Origin: Rhizopus arrhizus
Lineage: Eukaryota > Mucoromycota > Mucoromycetes > Mucorales > Rhizopodaceae
DNA: 64,000 bases
Direction: 5' to 3'
Assembly (NCBI GenBank): GCA_024220505.1
Contig: JAKZZE010000019.1
Coordinates: 868,001-932,000 of the forward strand
The notes beneath the pieces were generated by a model. It was not told the origin of the DNA. It made no database searches and worked only from the letters and a program-made list of their open reading frames with translations. Shown here one piece after another: positions 46,572 to 59,746 of the stretch. Position numbers and translations under genes: made by a program. How positions within the stretch are numbered: position 1 is the first letter of the stretch; every line of letters begins with the position of its first letter.

Positions 46572-48884
46572 AATTCGCCAAAAAGGCAATCAGACCCTTC
46601 AAACGCGAATAAGCATGCTCTTTCAGTTTCAAACAGGTGTACCACAGAGATAGAACATAAAAAGCATTCATTTTCGTAATCGCTTGTGATTATGTGGAAT
46701 TTCAGCTCTTAAAAGCAGCAACGATAATGTATGTATCTATTGGTATTGCTAGGTTACATAAGAAATATATTAGAAAACGAGTTTTTTTTATGTTAAACTT
46801 TCCTTTCCTAGTATCTTTGATCATCTATATGTATAATCAAATTTGTTTATTCATCTCGCTACTACCACGAAGCAACAAGAGACAAAGATGCGCTTTCATC
46901 ACAAATACACTAGGATTTGTCGGGACCAACGACAGGCGCCAAGCTGTCAAGATATAAACTGGAAATGGGTAACTACATATGGTAGTAGCTACAGGTATAA
47001 TCAGCTTTGATCATGCATATAGACAATCAAAGACACTAGGTTAAAGAGAATGTTCAAAGTAGGAGATGCTGTCATTATAACTACTATCCTTTCCAAGCAG
47101 TTTAATTTTGTGGGTTTACTGGGCTATGAGTTAAGGCTTAGCTCCTTAAGACATAGAATGAGCGAGTAAAGTGACATGAAAAAAAGAATAAAGTAATCGA
47201 GATACTTGCTTGTGAATGTATGAAGTTTATAACCAAGTGGCAAATATGATCAATTTATTATCTTTAGCCTAAGATGAGAAAATTAAATTACTTGATTCAG
47301 CCACACTCGGGCCTTTTCTGGACAGCTTTGAATAATATTAAATATGTTTGAATAAGTAGGTGACAAACAGAAATCAGCAAATTGATGCTCTGAGCTTGAT
47401 ATGATTCTCAAATCCCTCTTCTAGGTAGTTCATTTATTATTAACTTCATAGTATCTTTGTCAATTAGCATACCTAAAAATATTCTATCTGATAGACTTTG
47501 GCAATAGAAAATAATAAAAGGCAAGTACGAAGAGAAGAAATTGAATTTAATGAAACATTAGATAAACTTTTTAGAGTATTTGAGTCATTATCCTAAAGGC
47601 TCCATTTAATAAAAAATAGCAAATCACTATGGCTATAATTAATTCAGCTTTTGTAAAAGATTAGCAGTACAGTTAAATTTTAATTGAACCAAAGGATTTC
47701 ATAGTAGATCTTTACGCACTAATACTTTAATTGTATCAAAGTTCAAAACAAGATATAACAGAACCTAGCTCAAACTAATACATATTTAAATTGCATTTTA
47801 TAGATCGTAAGCAAATTTTTTTTAAAAAAAAAATACAGTATCAACATCAAAAAGTACTCATTAAATGGATACTTCTCTTTGAATGGCTTACAGTTAGTCT
47901 TAAAAGGATCAAAGCGATACAAACAATGAAACTGAGTCAAGAAAAGACTAGGAAAATATAAAAATAGGATAAACAAGATATTGATTTTTAACAAGTCTCA
48001 CAAAGATGGCTTTTTAACTTTATCAATGATAATGGTTTAGTAGTTTTGGATTAAGCTATGATAATTCTTATCAATCTACAGATCTATCTTTATAAAATCA
48101 TGTATAAGATTTTACGACAAAGAAATGCAGCTTTACACCTAAAAAAGTCTATTTGTATTCAAAAAAGGGATGAAAATAAAGATAGGCTTCTCAAGCAGTT
48201 AGGTATTTATTGACAAACCTGTTTCTCTACATCACTTTGAATAGCAATATGACTTACCAAGAAAAGAAATACATGCTGAGATTGATGTATTTGAAACAAA
48301 GTCCAAAATCATAAGCATGATGTAGTAATTGAACGTTAGTATTAGGAACGGAAAACATTTAAAATATAAATTAATTATTTATGAATAGCTACTGAAAACG
48401 ATCTTAGATTTTGATTATTAATTTATTAAAAACTGTTTGCTTTCATGTTTTGTTTGCATCATGTTTACTTTATAATCTGAATGTACCATAGTTTGGGTTG
48501 ATAAAGTATTCAACTAAAAATAAAGATTAAAATGGCCGGTACTCGTTGTCCAACTCCCTTACAACTTGTAATTTAATGAATACAATTGTTGAATTTATAT
48601 AAAAGATTCATGACCTTGTTAGTTTATAACCAATGATGATTGTTGCACTCTCGACTACTATAATGAAAAAAAGGAAGCCGCCCTGTGATTTTGAGTGAAT
48701 TTTAATGCTCATTGGTCAAATCCAGTTTAAGCAAACTTGTACTCCGAATACTTCAGCTTATCTTCAAAATTCCCGCTTGTTTTACAAAGATAAACAGAAA
48801 ATATACTTAACCCCTATCTTTTATATTTCTTCCTTTTTCTTTACAACTTTTCATTTTTTTTCTATTTTTTTTTCGTTACATTAA
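46570..48884. other. Gene-poor region upstream of urease
   Basis: About 2.3 kb of AT-rich DNA. Near 46850-46960 a stretch reads RQRCAFITNTLGFVGTNDRR before a stop, probably coding debris. T8A10 lies at 47816-47833. The right 100 bp is T-rich leader before the urease ATG. Confidence 0.45.
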
Positions 48885-51771
48885 ATGCGTTTAATACCTC
48901 GCGAAATAGATAAATTATTATTACATCAAGGTAATAAAGAAAAAGTAAATCTATTGTTTAGATTTATTTTAACAGTGTAACTCTAGTTGGATATCTTGCC
49001 CAAAAACGATTAGCGCGTGGTGTCAAGTTGAATAGGACTGAAGCAACAGCATTAATAGCTTCTCAGTTACTTGAGTTGATGCGTGATGGTGTTTATTCAG
49101 TTGCTCAATTGATGGATATTGGAAAGCAAATGTTGGGTAGAAGACATGTCATGCCTAGTGTAATACACACATTACATGAAGTTCAAATAGAAGGCACCTT
49201 TCCGGATGGAACTTATCTTGTGACTGTTCATGATCCTATTTGTACAGATAATGGCAATCTAGAAATCGCCTTATATGGAAGTTTTTTGCCTATTCCGTCG
49301 GATGATAAATTTCCTGTACCTGAACCTCTTGACAGCAAAGCAGCACCAGGTGCAATGATCATCAAACCCGGTAAAATTGAATTGAACGCAGGAAGAAGAA
49401 AACTAGCCATTTCTGTGACAAATTATGGTGATAGGCCCATTCAGGTACTATTAGGAATTCAAAGCTTTCTTTTTTACTGTCAAAAGTTGAATATATTAAA
49501 TCAAATCGTAGGTTGGATCTCACTTTCACTTTATTGAAGCCAATTCAGCACTGCATTTTAATAGAGCTCTTGCTTATGGAATGAGGCTTGACATTCCTGC
49601 TGGATCTGCTGTCCGTTTTGAACCTGGTGATTTCAAGACGGTAACACTTGTAGAGATTGGTGGTAATAAAATCATCACAGGAGGTAATGGTTTAGCCACT
49701 GGACCACTCGATCTCATCCGTTTACCCAACATCATATCCAGTCTCTCCTCCATGGATTTTAAAAATGATTCGAATGCACCTCTTTTACCTGCACCAACGT
49801 CCACCGTGCTTGATAAGGAATACTATGCAGATCATTTTGGACCAACAACTGGAGATCTTGTACGTTTGGGTGATACAGAACTTTGGGCACGCGTCGAAAA
49901 AGATTATACAGTTTATGGTGATGAATGTAAATTTGGAGGTGGTAAGGTATTGCGTGAAGGTATGGGACAAGCTACTGGAAAGTTAGATCATGAAGTTTTG
50001 GATCTTGTTATTACAAATGCTTTGATTATTGATTATACAGGCATCTATAAAGCAGATATTGGTATTAAGAAAGGAATCATTGTTGGTATCGGAAAAGCAG
50101 GAAATCCTGATGTGATGGATGGTGTCACGCCAGGTATGATTGTTGGCGCATGTACAGAAGCTTTAGCAGGCGAAGGCAAGATATTTACAGCAGGTGCAAT
50201 TGATTCACATGTTCATTACATTTGTCCACAGATTTGTTATGAGGTAAGAGTCAATCTGATCCTTTTCTTGTACTTATTTTATAAAAGGCTTTATCTAGTG
50301 GTATAACAACTTTGATTGGTGGAGGAACAGGACCCAATACAGGCACGAATGCAACTACTTGTACACCCGGTAATCATCATATTGAAATGATGATGAAAGC
50401 AACAGATGACATTCCTTTAAACTTTGGATTTACTGGAAAAGGAAACTGTTCAGAACAAGGTGAATTGGTTGAACATATCAAAGCAGGTTGTCTTGGGCTT
50501 AAATTACATGAAGATTGGGGGACCACACCCGCAGCTATCGATGCATGCTTACAAGTCTGTGATCAATACGATGTTCAGGTTATTTAGTGCTTGATGGGTT
50601 TTATTAAAAATGAGGTATTCATATAACAGTTTTTAGGCCACAATTCACACAGACACTTTAAATGAAGCCGGTTTTGTAGAATCTACTATTGATGCTTTTA
50701 AAGGTAGAACGATTCATACCTATCACAGTGAAGGTGCTGGTGGAGGACATGCTCCTGATAGTAAGTAACCTTTTTTTATCTTTTTCTTCTTCTAACAGTC
50801 ATATATATAGTTATTACTGTTTGTAGTCAGCCCAATGTATTACCCTCTTCTACTAATCCAACAAGGCCATTTACTGCCAATACATTGGATGAGCACGTTG
50901 ATATGCTGATGGTATGTCATCACTTGTCAAAGGCGATACCTGAGGATGTTGCATTTGCGGAAAGTCGAATTAGAGCTGAAACCATCGCTGCAGAGGACGT
51001 GTTACAGGATATGGGCGCTATAAGTATGATCAGTTCGGATTCACAAGCTATGGGAAGAATAGGGGAAGTCGTCCTTCGTACCTGGAAGACGGCTAGTAAG
51101 ATGAGACAGCAACGTGGTAAATTAAAGGAAGATGAAGAATTGGAAGGCGATAACTATAGAATTAAGAGATATATTGCAAAATATACTATCAATGTGTAAG
51201 TGAATCTCTATGATGCTTGCATGAAAAGCTAAAAAAAATAGGATGGCAGTGCTCTAGCACACGGTATAGGTCATCTTGTTGGTTCAGTTGAAGTTGGAAA
51301 AGTTGCTGATTTAGTTTGCTTTACACCTGAATACTTTGGATCTAAGCCTGAGCTTATTTTGAAGGCAGGGATTATTGTTTGGGGACAAATGGGTATTGAA
51401 AAAAGTGCTACTTGTTGATCAGACATTGATCTTTTTACATAGGTGACGCTAATGGATCCATTCCAACGACAGAACCTATTATATCTAGACCCATGTACGG
51501 AGCCTATGCATCCAGTTTATCTTCTTCATGCTTTGTGTTTGTATCTCAATTGTCTCTAGATGAAGGAGTCGTACAAAAATACAAGTTGCGTAAACGAGCA
51601 GAGGCTGTTAAAGGATGTCGTACAGTATCCAAAAAAGATATGAAATTAAACGATGCTATGCCAAAGATTACAGTGGACCCTGAAACTTATAAAGTAATGG
51701 CTGATGGAGAAGAATGTGTTTGTGATCCTGTCTCGTCTTTACCATTAACTCAATCTGTATACCTATTTTAA
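48885..51771 (+). CDS. URE1: Urease (single-chain, nickel-dependent)
   Basis: Hydrolyses urea to ammonia and carbamate in the cytosol, for nitrogen acquisition. Eight exons (48885-48930, 48987-49444, 49512-50243, 50288-50578, 50637-50760, 50811-51195, 51250-51392, 51443-51771) join in frame to 835 residues, the usual size of fungal and plant ureases with gamma, beta and alpha parts fused. Gamma: [20 protein letters not shown]. Beta: [17 protein letters not shown]. Alpha: [10 protein letters not shown] (Ni ligands), [12 protein letters not shown] (carbamylated Lys), [22 protein letters not shown] and the flap MVCHHL. All active-site residues are present. The second exon needs the acceptor at 48985-48986 (CTAG), and exon 6 the AG at 50809-50810; nearer alternatives break frame. 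Accessory proteins UreD/F/G would be encoded elsewhere. Confidence 0.97.
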
Positions 51772-52835
51772 AATATAACTAATATGTAATAAATGAACCT
51801 ATCTAAAGACTAATGAAATTCATTTTACATAATAAATGAATCAAAGGGAAACATTAACAAAGCCAAGGGACAAAGATCTTCAAAATGTATTGGTATAATC
51901 GTTGTGCTAATATGACGCTTTCTGTTGATATTTTGAATCCTGCAATTCTTAATTACTTTTTACTGCAATAATGTCATTGTTATTAGGATATTAAATGCAG
52001 ACCACTTAAGGAACGGTGTAGAATTTAGGAGCCTTCATGTATCTTCAAATGTCTAGTGTAATTGGATTTATTTCATTACTAAACTCTTGAAAACATCTAT
52101 GGCAAGATCACAAGCCTTAAGAGGGGGAGAGACTCATCTACACTTAAGTCTAGTGGCCAACCTTTTTGAATTGATAAAAGTTGAATCGTATCAACAGCAT
52201 GTATTCTTTATTTTAATCATACCAGATTTAAACAAATCATTTTTTCTAAGTTGTACCAATACAATAAGATTTGACCTATTTCAATAGTTGAAAAATTTGG
52301 CTTTAAACATATTGCAGTTATTAAGAATAAAAGTAATCTGGATTAATTTGATTCATAGTGGTACTTATGTAATTTATAAGAGTGTGTTAGTAGTGAAGAT
52401 TCAATCCACTTTTGATTTCTAAAATATATTTTATAATCGATATATCAATCAAACCAAAGTTGGCTTGTTCTAGTGATTTAAATAGTATTTTACTCTAATA
52501 AGTTAATATCATCAAATGCGATTCATCATTATTCATCACAATACAAATAGAGAATATAAGAAAAGAAAGCATTGGTTCATGCAGTCATTGCCTTTCAAAA
52601 ACCAATCAAATTTTAGGTCCAACTTTTCATTCATTTGACTGTCCTTTTTTTTATCGTGGCTTATTTGGAATTAAAAGTGACGTCTCTATCTGTGGAAATT
52701 GTAAGAAAGTTGTGGAAAGTTTGATTTTAAAGCTATTTGATTGGAGTGCTCCAAGTGAAAATAGTTGGACCTAAAAATCCATACGAAAAAAATTACCATT
52801 TTTTTTTAACTCTTTTACTTTACTGAAATCATAAA
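51772..52835. other. Intergenic, SSE1 promoter region
   Basis: About 1.06 kb. It holds the urease 3' end and the Hsp110 promoter. No perfect heat-shock element (alternating nGAAn/nTTCn triplet) was found by eye; GGAAA repeats near 52700-52720 are only weakly suggestive. A T-rich leader precedes the SSE1 ATG. Confidence 0.45.
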
Positions 52836-55336
52836 ATGTCAGTTGTTGTAAGTTTTAACATAAATACATATTTATCATATTTATTAAACACCCCGCGATT
52901 TTTTTTACTATAAATAGGGTATTGATCTTGGTAATCTTCAAACTGTTATTGCTGTTGCTCGTAACCGTGGTATCGACGTTATCTGTAACGAAGTCTCCAA
53001 CCGTGCAACTCCGTAAGAAACAAGCATAAAAAAAAAACATTATTATTCAGTATTCTAATATTACCTTAATAGCTCCCTTGTATCCTTTGGTCCTCAACAA
53101 AGATATCTCGGTGAAGGTGCAAAGACACAAGAAATCAGTAACGCAAAGAACACTGTTGTCAGTTTGAAGCGTCTTGCTGGTCGTACCATTGATGACCCTG
53201 AAGTTCAAGAAGTTGAAAAGGGTCACCTTATGGCTGAGTTAGCTGATGCTAATGGTCAAGCTGGTGTTAAGGTAAGCAGGATTTTTTTTTTTAAAAAAAA
53301 AAGGGAGCAAGGACTAAGATGATATGATATAGGTCAACTACCTTGGTGAAGAACAAGTCTTTTCCAACGTTCAACTTTTAGCCATGTATCTTCACAAGAT
53401 TAAGGATATCACTGCTGTTGAAATCAAAGGTCCCGTTTCTGATTGTGTCATCACTGTTCCTGGTTGGTTTACTGAAGTTCAACGCCGTGCAGTTCTTACT
53501 GCTGCTGAAATGGTCGGTTTGAACTGCTTGCGTCTCGTCAATGACTTGACTGCTGCTGCTCTTGGCTACGGTATCACCAAGCTCGATTTGCCCGAAGAAA
53601 AGCCCAGAAATGTTGCTTTTGTTGACATTGGTCACTCTTCATACTCTGTCTCCGTTGTCTCCTTCTTAAAGGGTCAATTGACAGTCCGTGGTAGTGCCTA
53701 TGATCAACATTTCGGTGGTCGTGAATTTGACGCTGTCATTGTTGAAAAGCTTGCTGAACAATTCAAGGAAAAATTCAAGATTGATGTCTACTCCAACAAG
53801 AAGGCTCTCTTGCGTCTCCGTGTTGCCGCTGAACGTTGTAAGAAAGTTCTCTCTGCTAATCCCCAAGCCCCTGTCAACATTGAATCCATCATGGATGACA
53901 AGGATGTCTCTGCTATGGTCAGTCGTGAAGAATTTGAAGAATGGGCTGGTCACTTGTTTAGCCGTACCGAAACCGTCTTAACTCAAGCCATTGAAAATGC
54001 TGGTATGAAGCCTGAAGAAATTGACTTTATTGAAATTGTGGGTGGTACTACCCGTATTCCTGCTATTAAGACTACCCTTTCAAATTTCTTTGGTAAGGAC
54101 GTCTCTACCACCTTAAACCAAGATGAAGCCATGGCCCGTGGTGCTGCTCTTCAATGTGCCATGTTATCACCCGTTTTCAAGGTCCGTGATTTCCGTGTGA
54201 ACGACATTTGCTCTTACCCCATCAAGCTTACTTGGGAAGCTACCCCTGAAGAAGAAGATACTGAAATTGTTGTCTTTGATAACAACAACTCTATCCCTTC
54301 TACCAAGATTTTGACTTTCCACCGTCGTGAACCCTTTACTTTGCAAGCTGTTTACGCCAATCCCGAGCTCTTACCCCGTGGTATTAACCCCTGGATTGGT
54401 CAATTCAACATCAAGAATGTTGAACCTGTCAACGGCGAGCCTGCTCAAATTAAGGTCAAAGTTAGACTTAATATCCACGGCATCTTGTCTGTCGAATCAG
54501 CTTATACTGTCGAAGAAAAGATGGTCGATGAAGAAACAAAGAACAAGGACGGAGAAAAGGAAGTCAAGAAGGTCAAGAAGCTTGTCAAGACTGGTGATCT
54601 TCCTGTTGTCTCTGGTTCCACTGGTATCTCCAAGGAACTCGTAAATGAGTACACCGAAAAAGAAAGTCAGATGTACGCTAACGATAAGCTCATTGCTGCT
54701 ACCGAAGCTGCCAAGAACTCTCTTGAAGAATACGGTTACGAAATGCGTGACAAGATTTTAGGCCCTCTTTCTGAATATATTGATCCTGAGGTTAAGGACA
54801 AGTTTGCTGAAGATCTTAATGCCGTTGTTGACTGGATCTATGACGAAGGTTATGATGCCTCCAAGTCTGTCTATGTTGAAAAGCTTGAAGCCTTAAAGAA
54901 AATTGGTAACCCTGTTGTTGAACGTTATCGTGAAGCTGAAGAACGTCCTCACGCTGAGCGTGCTCTTCGTGAAACCATTCAACGTTTGACTCAAGAAGCC
55001 ATGAGCGGTGATGAAAAGTATGCTCATATCCCTGCCCATGAAAAGCAAGATATTGTTGAACGTTGTGAACGTGCAGGAAGATGGATGGATGAACAAAATG
55101 CCAAGCAAGCTCAAACACCCAAGAACGTGACACCCGTTTTATTCAGCCGTGATATCAAGAAGGAAGAAGAAGCCATCATCTACTTCGCTAACCCCATCTT
55201 GAACAAGCCTAAACCTGCTCCCAAGGTTGAAGAGCCTGCTGCTAAGAGTGAAGACGCTACTCCTACCTCAGATGCTGATACTCCTATGGAAGATGCTTCA
55301 GATAACAAGAAGAAGGACGAAATGGACATTGATTAA
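52836..55336 (+). CDS. SSE1: Hsp110 / Sse1 nucleotide-exchange chaperone
   Basis: Cytosolic Hsp110, nucleotide-exchange factor and holdase for Hsp70 (family knowledge). Four exons (52836-52847, 52918-53012, 53073-53271, 53333-55336) join in frame to 769 residues; the first coding exon is only 12 bp (MSVV). The N-terminal ATPase fold shows [61 protein letters not shown] and [13 protein letters not shown]. The substrate-binding beta domain is followed by an acidic loop ([17 protein letters not shown]), a helical bundle, and an acidic Glu/Asp-rich tail ending [16 protein letters not shown]. The NLQ in place of the DLGTT of Hsp70, and the length, mark Hsp110 rather than Hsp70. Codon use is strongly biased toward C-ending codons, as in a highly expressed gene. 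Intron 3 contains T11A10. Confidence 0.97.
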
Positions 55337-55539
55337 AGAATTTTGTTTTAATTGTGTATTTATGTATAGTTTCTCACTTGCTAAAAAAAAAGAAAAAAAA
55401 AAGTAAAACTATATGCATTTTAGATCTCTTTACTTTTTCTTTTTTGTATTTAATAATAATAAAAAAAAACTTTTATTATTTTTTATTTTTGTCTTTATGC
55501 CACGAAAGGCCTTTTATTTTTTTAATTCTTATTCAACAT

Positions 55540-56370
55540 AAGCTGGAGGTTGTTACCCAATTTCTTCATGAACAGAAATGTATTGGGATGATGCTTTACT
55601 TCTTTTAAGGATGATACAAACAGTAATGAGCAAAATGGACAAAAGAACAAATCCGCAAGCGATTCCACCAAGCGAAACAAAGACATGAAGCATATAGAAG
55701 TTTTTATGCATATTTCACTTTAATATTTTAATCTCTAATACAAAAAATATTTTTTATTTTGATCACAGTTGCCAACAGCAGGAAGCATAAAGAAAGCAAG
55801 AGTCTACGTTCCACCTGGTCAACGCACCATTCTCATAATTATCCAAAATTTGTTGAACAGACTCCGTCTGGACTACCTTTAGGCCACTGACCTCCGTGAT
55901 GAGTTCACTGATACCCAAACGACGGAATATCATATTATCCTCTGCCTTTAATTGATTCAAAAGAGTAACACTGAATTGATTATTGATTACTCCCAGATCA
56001 AAACTACCCGCCAGGATGGCAGCGTTCCTCTTCACTTGCAACCATCAATTTGTGAGAGTTTGAGGCTATCTGTGCTTCTACTGGACTGTTGAATGTATTA
56101 ATTTCAACAGGATGACTGTTACATATCAACTATAGAAACTTGAGCAAAGCTAGACTCGATACAAAAGACAAACCTTACTTGGTTCTCAGATGTGAAAAGT
56201 CGTACATACAACCAAGAGAAGGCCATCGTCATCAAGGAGATCATCTATTCTTGTTACTGTGACAAAAAATGCCTCATTCCCTTTTGTGTTGAATTGGCCT
56301 TTAGAAAGGTCAATGGAAGTGGTTGACATGTTTTTGAGAGGGGAAGCAAAAATGGCCAAAGCTGACAATG
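55540..56370 (-). CDS. Putative single-pass membrane protein, model unresolved
   Basis: Several minus-strand stretches look coding but were not joined with confidence. The last piece (about 55710-55550) encodes MHKNFYMLHVFVSLGG then a hydrophobic helix GFVLLSILLITVCIILKR and a short tail SSQYISVHEEIG, a good transmembrane C-terminus. Upstream stretches (QFSVTLLNQLKAEDNMIFRR, LSKGQFNTKGNEAFFVTVTR) have no recognised domain. A hydrophobic stretch (MISLMTMAFSWLYVRLF, ~56247 downward) could be a signal peptide in a different frame. Possibly a real multi-exon gene or a decaying one. Confidence 0.35.
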
Positions 56371-56595
56371 CTTGATAAAAACATATCTATTAATTGTTAA
56401 GTTATGTGATAGTATACCAACCTAAAGAGTATAAAAATAGTCTACTGTAAAAAAAAAAGGGGGGGGGCTTCATGATTAATAATGAAAGAAAGAGAACGGA
56501 AAGAAAAGAATAGGGAAACACTCATCATTTAAGAATAGTTGAATTTTTAAATCAACAGGAAGGAAGTGAGTGATTAAATACAGTTTATGTAAATG

Positions 56596-58165
56596 TTAAA
56601 TTAATGTTAAATCATAACCAAAGTCCAAGACCATGATTCTTTTGTCTTGACCAGCACTGCTCACATAAGTATTTAAATTCGCAGTAATATCTGAATAGCT
56701 TACCTAATTATTTTTGTACGATTTAATAAGCAATTGAATATCCAACTTGAATGTCCACTTTGAAAACTCAACAGACATTTATTCTCTTTTGAATCCCAAA
56801 CCTTTATTGTTCTATCATAGCTTCCCGTCACTACTCTTCCCTATTGACTTTGTTAGTTTATTACAACTGTTATTAATAAACATGTACCTCAAATGTATCA
56901 ATAGTACGAATTAAGTCAGAATGACCTGACAGTGAAGAAATACATTGCCCAGTCTGTATATCCCATATCTTTAGCTTATTATCCTGTCCACCACTATAAA
57001 TAAAGCATCCATCCAACTTGATACAAGCCAATCCTCTTGTATGCCCATTGAATGTCCTTAAACACTGCCCAGTCTCAATATCCCACAATTTGATCGTCGT
57101 ATCACCTGAAGCTGAGACAACCTGTGTGCCCTGTGATCCAAGGGCATTCACTGGCCCCGCATGCCCTGTCAATCGCCTGAGCTCATGACCTGTGTGTTTA
57201 TCCCATACACGAATCGTACTGTCTCTGGAAGAGCTGATAATGTAATTTTTAACCAGACAAATGTCGAGTACACCACCTGTATGACCCACCAAACGTTTCT
57301 CTGGTAAAAGTGTAGGCAAGGACCAAATGAAACAAGTTGAATCAGATGAGCCAGAGACAAGCGAAAGATTATCCTTAGATAACCTTAGGCAAAGTACACT
57401 TCCTTCATGATGAACCCTTGTGAGTTGTAAAGGACAGGTGGTATTATGAAGATTCCACACTTTAATGGACTTATCACGACTGCCACTGATGATGTGATGC
57501 TTACCGAGCCAAACGAGACAATAGATACTGTCATCATGGCCAGTCAAGTACTTTGTCCTTACGTGGCCATGTCTCCATCTTTTATGTAATTCAAAATGAT
57601 TTTTATATAATTGATAATAAGGTGTCATTGACTGTTGATGTAAGTTAAAGTCATATTGAAATATGGATTGCCATAATAAATTATGATTTTTGTGTGAAAG
57701 AGTATAAAATTGTTTGCTTGCCCTTGATAAAGTGAGTATAGACTTATAATCCAAGTAAAACAATATGTGAATGATTAATTCATGTGGTAATTCTTGAAAT
57801 CGTCTCACGTCACCACTTGTTGATTCTGCCTTTTTAGCCGTATTAATTTTTTTACAATTATTTTGTTGATGGTGACTGGATAAACGAGGTATTAGATTTG
57901 ACAAAATCAATTTACGTTGTTTTGGTGGACTATATCTTTTGCCACTACTACTACCGCCACTGCTACTACTACTGTAGTTACTGGTGGATTTAATTGTCGG
58001 AGTACCATCTTTACGCATCACGATGGTAACATAAGTTGGTGTGTTTACTATGACTCGTTCTCCCTTTTGATTTTGATATTGATGGACATGTAGCTTGTTA
58101 TTACTAAAATAAGATAATAATTTTGCAGTGGAAGGTGGTATTAAAGAGGATGTTAAAATAGTCAT
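56596..58165 (-). CDS. F-box/WD40 protein, SCF substrate receptor (Met30/Pof1-like)
   Basis: Probable substrate-recognition subunit of an SCF ubiquitin ligase, binding Skp1 by its F-box and targets by the propeller. Three exons (58165-56888, 56840-56704, 56656-56596) give 491 residues. Domains: Ser/Gly-rich N-terminus, F-box at ~128-170 (RFQELPHELIIHILFYLDYK), a linker helix KRWRHGHVRTKYLTGH, then seven or more WD40 repeats (ISGSRDKSIKVWNL, VSGSSDSTCFIWSL, ISSSRDSTIRVWDKH, VSASGDTTIKLWDIETG, YSGGQDNKLKIWDIQTG, VTGSYDRTIKVWDSKE, SAGQDKRIMVLDF). The last two blades come from the two short 3' exons. The specific substrate is unknown. Confidence 0.92.
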
Positions 58166-58615
58166 TGAGATAAAATAATGATAATAAAAAAGAATGAAAA
58201 ACTTGTCATTTCAATTTTATGTGTGTTTTACTATAACATTCTCTTCTATGGTTCTTTTCTCTATGATTATTTTCCGAATAAAACCTTCTTTAATGTGACC
58301 TCTTTTTTTAATAGAAGCACTTTTGAACATTTGCTTTCTTCTTTACAATGGCGGGGATTATTTAAAGACAAAGAGAGAAGAGGAAGCAAGGCTACTTACT
58401 TGTTACGACATAAAAGAAATTACACGTGGTAAAATATGAACCACATCCTCTTTATCTCTCCTTTCAATAGTAATATATAACATATTTATGATGATAAAAT
58501 AAAGAAAACATGTTTATTTAAAGAGGATTATAATCGAAATGAATTAGATTGTTTTGTTATAAATCAAAAGAGAAAGATAGGGTATATAAATGATGTTTTA
58601 AGTTCTGTTTTTCTG
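58166..58615. other. Intergenic, F-box gene 5' region
   Basis: AT-rich spacer with the F-box gene promoter and 3' end of the small Cys protein. The open frame at 58178-58432 has no motif and is probably chance. Confidence 0.45.
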
Positions 58616-58871
58616 TTATATGTCATTATCAAGCTCTTGTTCGTATTTGTCTTTTAACACATCAAATTCAACTTCTTCTGGGCATTCATTTTCACTCTGT
58701 ATTTTCTCTAAACTCCACTGAGAAGGATGAACACCATTTCGAGGACAGGAAGACTATGAAAATATGATTTTAGCTACAAATTATAATCACCTTTATAAAA
58801 CTTACCGAGTGAGCTGGAATCCAGTTGCCGCATAATTCACAAGTGGCTGGGAAAACTGTGACAAGTTGCAT
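58616..58871 (-). CDS. Small Cys-containing protein (67 aa)
   Basis: Two exons (58871-58806, 58753-58616) with consensus splice sites encode MQLVTVFPATCELCGNWIPA, then HSSSCPRNGVHPSQW, then an acidic helical tail ending ELDNDI. The CxxC plus a later Cys/His cluster suggests a small zinc-binding knuckle. Each exon is whole-codon. The family is not recognised. The gene is too short for a typical ORF scan; support comes from splice consensus, an intact frame and lack of low complexity. Confidence 0.6.
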
Positions 58872-59726
58872 TTAAAGAAAAAAAAAAAGAAACAAGAAGA
58901 AAAAAAACGGTAGCTCGTAATTACACTGATTTTTATACAAATACACTTCATGTGTTTTCCCTCTAAATTCAATAGCTTATATCATGTGAATAACTTGTCA
59001 TACCAAACTATATATATATTGTGTGTGTGTGTATGATTTAGTTTTATGAAACTAAATAAATGAAACAGTACTCTATTTAAGTTTTCCCGTATACTGCTAT
59101 TCTCTGTTCATTCATGTGTCTTTTTTTCAACAAGGCGCTTACAATCAACTGGCTTATCTTTTTACGCACGTGCGAATAGTTATATATTGTTATTTTCTGT
59201 CAATTTTGACATCTAAATGCCGCCTTAATTTTTTGACATTAGGAAAAGGTACACAGAATAAAATCAATGTAAAGGCTTTTTTAGACAAAGAATGTCCACA
59301 TTTCTACCGTCTCAGTTTAACAAAAAAAAGTACACATATTTATGTATTTTTAATTTGGAACTTCAGTGGCACGTTTAGCGCTGAGCTTTTTTTTATGCGC
59401 AGAGATAAACATTACAACTTTTGTTATTAGCATATTCTACCCCATTCAAAACTTTCTGTTGTTGACTACATTCTTCTGGTGCATAAGATCAGAAATAGTA
59501 ACAAGTAATATTACATCATTGTATCTCTCTATTTCTCTTGAGATTTACTACTTTTTATTTTTTTTGCTTAACTATATTTGTATTTTAATACTGATTCTAA
59601 TATTCTGTTTTATAATATAATCAAGCAAATTTGTTTAAAAATGAACAAAAGAATATAACTCAAAAGCATAAAATATAGAAAATTACTTAATCAAACAACA
59701 TTGTAACACTAAAAAGTTCCATCTTC
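58872..59726. other. Intergenic with TA/TG microsatellite
   Basis: AT-rich spacer containing TATATATAT followed by (GT)n near 59010-59033. Open frames at 59116-59620 are Phe/Leu/Ile-rich products of AT-rich DNA and are not supported as genes. Confidence 0.5.
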
Positions 59727-59746
59727 TACACTCTTTCCAGAAAGTA

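Noticed and set aside
47770..47994. Phe/Leu-rich minus-strand ORF
   Set aside because: Product of A/T-rich DNA around the T8A10 tract, no motif.
52600..52835. Heat-shock elements in front of SSE1
   Set aside because: GGAAA repeats exist but no alternating nGAAn/nTTCn triplet was found.
54327..55133. ORFs in other frames over SSE1
   Set aside because: Shadows of a highly codon-biased real gene.
59116..59620. Two overlapping hydrophobic ORFs that could be membrane peptides
   Set aside because: Composition is what AT-rich DNA yields; no start context, splice signal or known motif.
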